A program made the translations under genes and the position numbers. From an uncultured Oscillibacter sp. (GTDB taxonomy: Bacteria > Bacillota > Clostridia > Oscillospirales > Oscillospiraceae), in NCBI RefSeq assembly GCF_910584465.1, contig NZ_CAJUBK010000020.1, forward strand, positions 1 to 40,405: 40,405 nucleotides of DNA, given 5' to 3'. Numbering within the stretch: position 1 is the first letter of the stretch; each line of letters begins with the position of its first letter. The notes beneath the pieces were generated by a model that saw only the letters and a program-made list of their open reading frames with translations, did not search any database and was not told the DNA's origin. Of the stretch, positions 38,106-40,405 are shown piece after piece.

Positions 38106-38261
38106 ACCCTGTCGAAAGCGTCTTTTCGCCAGGCTGCGCACGTTTTCAGGACGTTCAAAACGTCCTGAAAACTTATCGATCAAAAACGAAAGGGCCCCTT
38201 CCTGGGTCCCTCTCGCAGCTCTCCTCCTTCCTGTCGAGGAAGCCTCCCCCTTTTGACGCTC
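38106..38261 (-). repeat. Structured intergenic repeat, copy B
   Basis: Reverse-strand relative of copy A (7736-7894). It shares AGAGCGTCAAAA, CGAGAGGGACCCAGGAAGGG, CCCTTTCGTTTT and the three-hairpin order. The central stem GTTTTCAGGACGTT / AACGTCCTGAAAAC is perfect here over 14 bp, although the bases differ from copy A (paired A-T to G-C change), so pairing rather than sequence is conserved. Flanked on both sides by GGGCCCC-type hairpins, as copy A is flanked by its own duplicated hairpin. Confidence 0.75.
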
Positions 38262-38272
38262 TGAGGGCCCCG

Positions 38273-38300
38273 CGGCCCCGCTGTCACCGGCGGGGCCGTT
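38273..38300 (+). terminator. Terminator-like hairpin beyond repeat copy B
   Basis: GGCCCCGC-TGTCACCG-GCGGGGCC followed by GTTTTCG on the + strand. Partner of the hairpin at 38078-38105. Confidence 0.5.
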
Positions 38301-38340
38301 TTCGCATATGGTGAACCAGCGACAAAGGGGGGATGCGACC

Positions 38341-38781
38341 ATGGCATATTCCGACCGGGAACTGCTGGCGCGCCTGATCCAGTGTGAGGCGGGCGGCGAG
38401 GGGGACAACGGCATGAAAGCGGTGGCAGGGGTGGTGATGAACCGGGTCCACGCCAAAGGCGGCGAGTACGCCCGGGTGGGCCAGGGCAGCATCCGCAACA
38501 TCATCTTCCAGCCCTATCAGTTCGTCTGCGCCAGCGAGACGGAGGGCGGCGCTTATAATCCGCAGAACATATACAACATGCGGCCCGAGGCCATCCATTA
38601 CGAGATCGCCGACTGGGCCATCGCAGGGAACCGGCTGCCTGTGGTGGCAGAGTCGCTGTGGTTCTACAACCCCTTCGGTCCCGAATGCCGCCCCTCCTTC
38701 CCCACCAACGTGGGCTATTGGCAGACCCGCATCGGCGACCACTGCTTCTATAACCCGACCGACGCTTATTATAAGACTTGA
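38341..38781 (+). CDS. cwlJ: Spore cortex-lytic cell wall hydrolase CwlJ
   Basis: 146 residues, entirely one Hydrolase_2 (SleB/CwlJ) domain: ELLARLIQCEAGGEGDNGMKAVAGVVMNRVHAKG with the catalytic Glu in CEAGGE, then SIRNIIFQPYQFVCAS and SLWFYNPFGPECRPSF. There is no signal peptide or peptidoglycan-binding domain, which distinguishes CwlJ from SleB. CwlJ lies in the spore coat and degrades cortex during germination. The adjacent gerQ-like gene is diagnostic, as GerQ is needed to place CwlJ. ATG at 38341 follows AAAGGGGGG; an in-frame GTG/ATG 11 codons upstream (38308) lacks a ribosome site. Confidence 0.9.
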   Translation: MAYSDRELLARLIQCEAGGEGDNGMKAVAGVVMNRVHAKGGEYARVGQGSIRNIIFQPYQFVCASETEGGAYNPQNIYNMRPEAIHYEIADWAIAGNRLPVVAESLWFYNPFGPECRPSFPTNVGYWQTRIGDHCFYNPTDAYYKT

Positions 38782-38792
38782 GAGGTGTCATC

Positions 38793-39494
38793 ATGCCCAA
38801 CACACAGTATTATGATCCCTACTCCGCGGCAGACTGGTCCAGAGAGATCAGCCCCCCGGCGGGCGCCTACCAGCCCGGCGCGCACGCCTCCGCCAGCACT
38901 TCCACCACGACCACCACGACTTCCACCGCCTCGGCCGGAGGCCCCGCCGCAGCGGCCGCCCCCAGTACGACCACTACCACCACCCAGCACAGCACCGCCG
39001 CCGCCCCGGCCGCCCAGGCCCCCGCCGGGCCCGCCGCTCCGGCCGCCGTCCCCGCCGCTGCCGCTCCGGCGGCGCAGCAGCCCCTGTCCTATCCCGCCCC
39101 GGCGGGACCTCCTCAAAGCGCCGTCCCCGCCGCCCCGCGCAGCGAGTTCCACGGCAGCAGCGGGACCCTGGATCTGGAGACCCATCAGCCCATCGAGGTC
39201 ATCGAGGCCCCCGCCAGCATGAGCGAGGCGTTCCTGGGATCTTTGAAGTCCATGCTTTTGCGGAACAAGGGGGCCTTCGTCACCGCGACCTTCCTCATCG
39301 GCACCCAGGGCACCACGACCTGGGAGGGCCTCCTCCATGACGTGGGGAACGACTATATCATCATCTTCCAGCCCGGACGCCAGCGCTATATCGCCAGCGA
39401 CATCTACTCCTTGAAATACATCGAGTTCTACGACACCAAGCAGCGGCAGATCTGCGAGCAGCTCCTCCGGGAGAACGGGCTGGACACCTTTTGA
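38793..39494 (+). CDS. gerQ: Spore coat protein GerQ with extended low-complexity N-terminus
   Basis: 233 residues. The C-terminal third (about 145-225) is the GerQ domain: SLKSMLLRNKGAFVTATFL, TTWEGLLHDVGNDYIIIFQPGRQRYIASDIYSLKYIEFYD. In Bacillus, GerQ is cross-linked into the inner coat by transglutaminase and anchors CwlJ. The N-terminal half is a repeat-like stretch of Thr, Ala and Pro (two TTTTTT runs, many APAA units), in place of the Gln-rich region of Bacillus GerQ. It may act as a flexible, possibly glycosylated coat linker. ATG 38793 follows GAGAGGTG; the gene lies 11 bases after cwlJ, so both are co-transcribed. Confidence 0.85.
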   Translation: MPNTQYYDPYSAADWSREISPPAGAYQPGAHASASTSTTTTTTSTASAGGPAAAAAPSTTTTTTQHSTAAAPAAQAPAGPAAPAAVPAAAAPAAQQPLSYPAPAGPPQSAVPAAPRSEFHGSSGTLDLETHQPIEVIEAPASMSEAFLGSLKSMLLRNKGAFVTATFLIGTQGTTTWEGLLHDVGNDYIIIFQPGRQRYIASDIYSLKYIEFYDTKQRQICEQLLRENGLDTF

Positions 39495-39506
39495 CCGGCG
39501 CAAAGG

Positions 39507-39539
39507 AAGCGGGGACCTCCGTAAGAGGTCCCCGCTTTT
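39507..39539. terminator. Terminator between gerQ and rpsI
   Basis: 13-bp stem AAGCGGGGACCTC / GAGGTCCCCGCTT with a 5-base loop and a TTTT tract on the + strand. It can serve both convergent units. Confidence 0.75.
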
Positions 39540-39564
39540 CGGGCAGGTATGCGGTGAAGGGCGC

Positions 39565-39969
39565 TCAGCGCTTGGAGAACTGCGGCGCGCGGCGGGCGGC
39601 CTTGAGGCCGTACTTCTTGCGCTCCTTCATGCGAGGGTCGCGGGTCAGGAACCCGGCCTTCTTCAGGATGGGGCGGTTGTCCTCGCTGGCCAGCAGCAGG
39701 GCGCGGGCGATGCCGTGGCGCAGGGCGCCGGCCTGGCCGGTGACGCCGCCGCCGGAGACGGTGGCCACGATGTCCATCCTGCCGGTGTTGCCGGTGGCCT
39801 CCAGGGGCTGACGGACGACCATCTTCAAGGTCTCCAGGCCGAAGTAATCGTCGATGTCACGGCCATTGATGGTGATGCTCCCGGTGCCGCCGGGGAACAG
39901 GTGGACGCGGGCGACGGAGGACTTCCGGCGGCCGGTACCGTACAGATAGGGCTTCTTAGACTGATACAT
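39565..39969 (-). CDS. rpsI: 30S ribosomal protein S9
   Basis: 134 residues. N-terminal YLYGTGRRKSSVARVHL, central VSGGGVTGQAGALRHGIARALL, and the basic C-terminal tail GLKAARRAPQFSKR whose last residues contact P-site tRNA. All are diagnostic. It follows rplM by 14 bases with GGAGGAGG before the ATG, in the universal L13-S9 operon order. Confidence 0.98.
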   Translation of the reverse strand: MYQSKKPYLYGTGRRKSSVARVHLFPGGTGSITINGRDIDDYFGLETLKMVVRQPLEATGNTGRMDIVATVSGGGVTGQAGALRHGIARALLLASEDNRPILKKAGFLTRDPRMKERKKYGLKAARRAPQFSKR

Positions 39970-39983
39970 ACGCTTCCTCCTCC

Positions 39984-40403
39984 TTATTCGGCGTCCAGGG
40001 CGATGGGCTTCTGGGCCTGCTGCTTGTGCTCGGCGCCGGCGTAGATGTGCAGGCGCTTCAGGGAATCCTTCGCGACGGTGTTCTTGGGCATCATGCCGCG
40101 GACGGCCACCCGCATGGCGACCTCGGGCTTCTCCTGCATCAGGATGCGGTAGGGGGTCTCCTTCAGGCCGCCCACCCAGCCGGAGTGGGTCCGGTAGATC
40201 TTCTGGGTGCCCTTCTTGCCGGTGAGGACGGCTTTCCCCGCGTTGATGATGATGACGTTGTCACCGCAGTCGGCGTGGGGGGTGAAGGTGGTCTTGTTCT
40301 TGCCGCGCAGCAGATCGGCGGCCCGGACGGCGGTCTTGCCCAGGGGCTTCCCGGCGGCGTCCAGGATGTACCACTTGCGCTCGATGTTGGCCTTATTCGC
40401 CAT
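39984..40403 (-). CDS. rplM: 50S ribosomal protein L13
   Basis: 139 residues. Motifs ERKWYILDAAGKPLGKTAVRAADLLRGKNKTTFTP, GDNVIIINAGKAVLTGKK, THSGWVGGLKE and VRGMMPKNTVAKDSLKRLHIYAG are those of L13, an early assembly protein of the large subunit. The reading frame is complete with its ATG at 40403, two bases from the window edge; ribosome site and promoter lie outside. Confidence 0.98.
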   Translation of the reverse strand: MANKANIERKWYILDAAGKPLGKTAVRAADLLRGKNKTTFTPHADCGDNVIIINAGKAVLTGKKGTQKIYRTHSGWVGGLKETPYRILMQEKPEVAMRVAVRGMMPKNTVAKDSLKRLHIYAGAEHKQQAQKPIALDAE

Positions 40404-40405
40404 AA

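Noticed and set aside
38881..39140. Thr/Ala-rich DNA in gerQ as a CRISPR-like or satellite repeat
   Set aside because: Units are irregular codon-level repeats (ACC/ACG and GCC runs) inside one open frame, without constant repeat and spacer lengths.
1..40405. Prophage, insertion sequence, integrase, tRNA, rRNA or CRISPR array
   Set aside because: No transposase, integrase, phage structural gene, cloverleaf, ribosomal RNA core or regular repeat-spacer array was found by eye.

Overview
The window is visibly high-GC and looks like the chromosome of an endospore-forming, anaerobic Firmicute. Spo0A, SpoIIP, a SpoIIQ-like M23 protein, a CwlJ/GerQ pair, an Rrf2 regulator next to a flavodiiron protein, tandem DUF2812 genes under PadR and the general gene style fit gut Oscillospiraceae (relatives of Flavonifractor, Lawsonibacter or Oscillibacter). 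The family call is inference from gene content. Nothing here looks like a prophage, plasmid or integrated island; there is no rRNA, tRNA or CRISPR array.

Left part (1-12.6 kb). A two-domain ABC importer permease runs off the left edge. Next to it is a heterodimeric ABC exporter pair. Both transcription units have a near-consensus promoter followed, just past the predicted start site, by a CAAACGTTTG-centred palindrome, which suggests one shared LacI-type repressor. A divergent hybrid histidine kinase with a degenerate ATPase domain follows, then a structured intergenic repeat (copy A), a GH18-like hypothetical, yqeG, efp, an acidic zinc-ribbon protein, a GNAT acetyltransferase and spoIIP.

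Middle part (12.7-28.4 kb). A tight operon encodes two M16 peptidase-family proteins, Lgt and FolD. An Rrf2-family regulator precedes a three-part fusion (acyl-CoA dehydrogenase, EtfA-like, rubredoxin) and a flavodiiron protein, which reads as an O2/NO-reducing electron chain. A reverse-strand operon carries a small membrane protein, DUF2975, XRE and DUF4173. A small-RNA candidate with an anti-Shine-Dalgarno stretch lies in the divergent gap before a MarR-controlled heterodimeric drug exporter.

Right part (28.4-40.4 kb). A compact locus with two convergent consensus promoters encodes a 28-residue hydrophobic peptide and resembles a type I toxin-antitoxin module. Then come padR with two DUF2812 genes, spo0A, an intergenic region with a 112-bp-period tandem repeat, Nudix/methyltransferase/rsmI genes, the SpoIIQ-like gene, a TSCPD protein, a GT4 glycosyltransferase, repeat copy B, cwlJ-gerQ, and the ribosomal protein genes rplM-rpsI at the right edge.

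The most promising undescribed items are the 28.4-28.7 kb peptide/antisense locus, the terminator-flanked structured repeat present in two copies, the 24.0 kb small-RNA candidate, and the fusion dehydrogenase-rubredoxin-flavodiiron module. All assignments come from reading motifs by eye; no similarity search or folding program was run.
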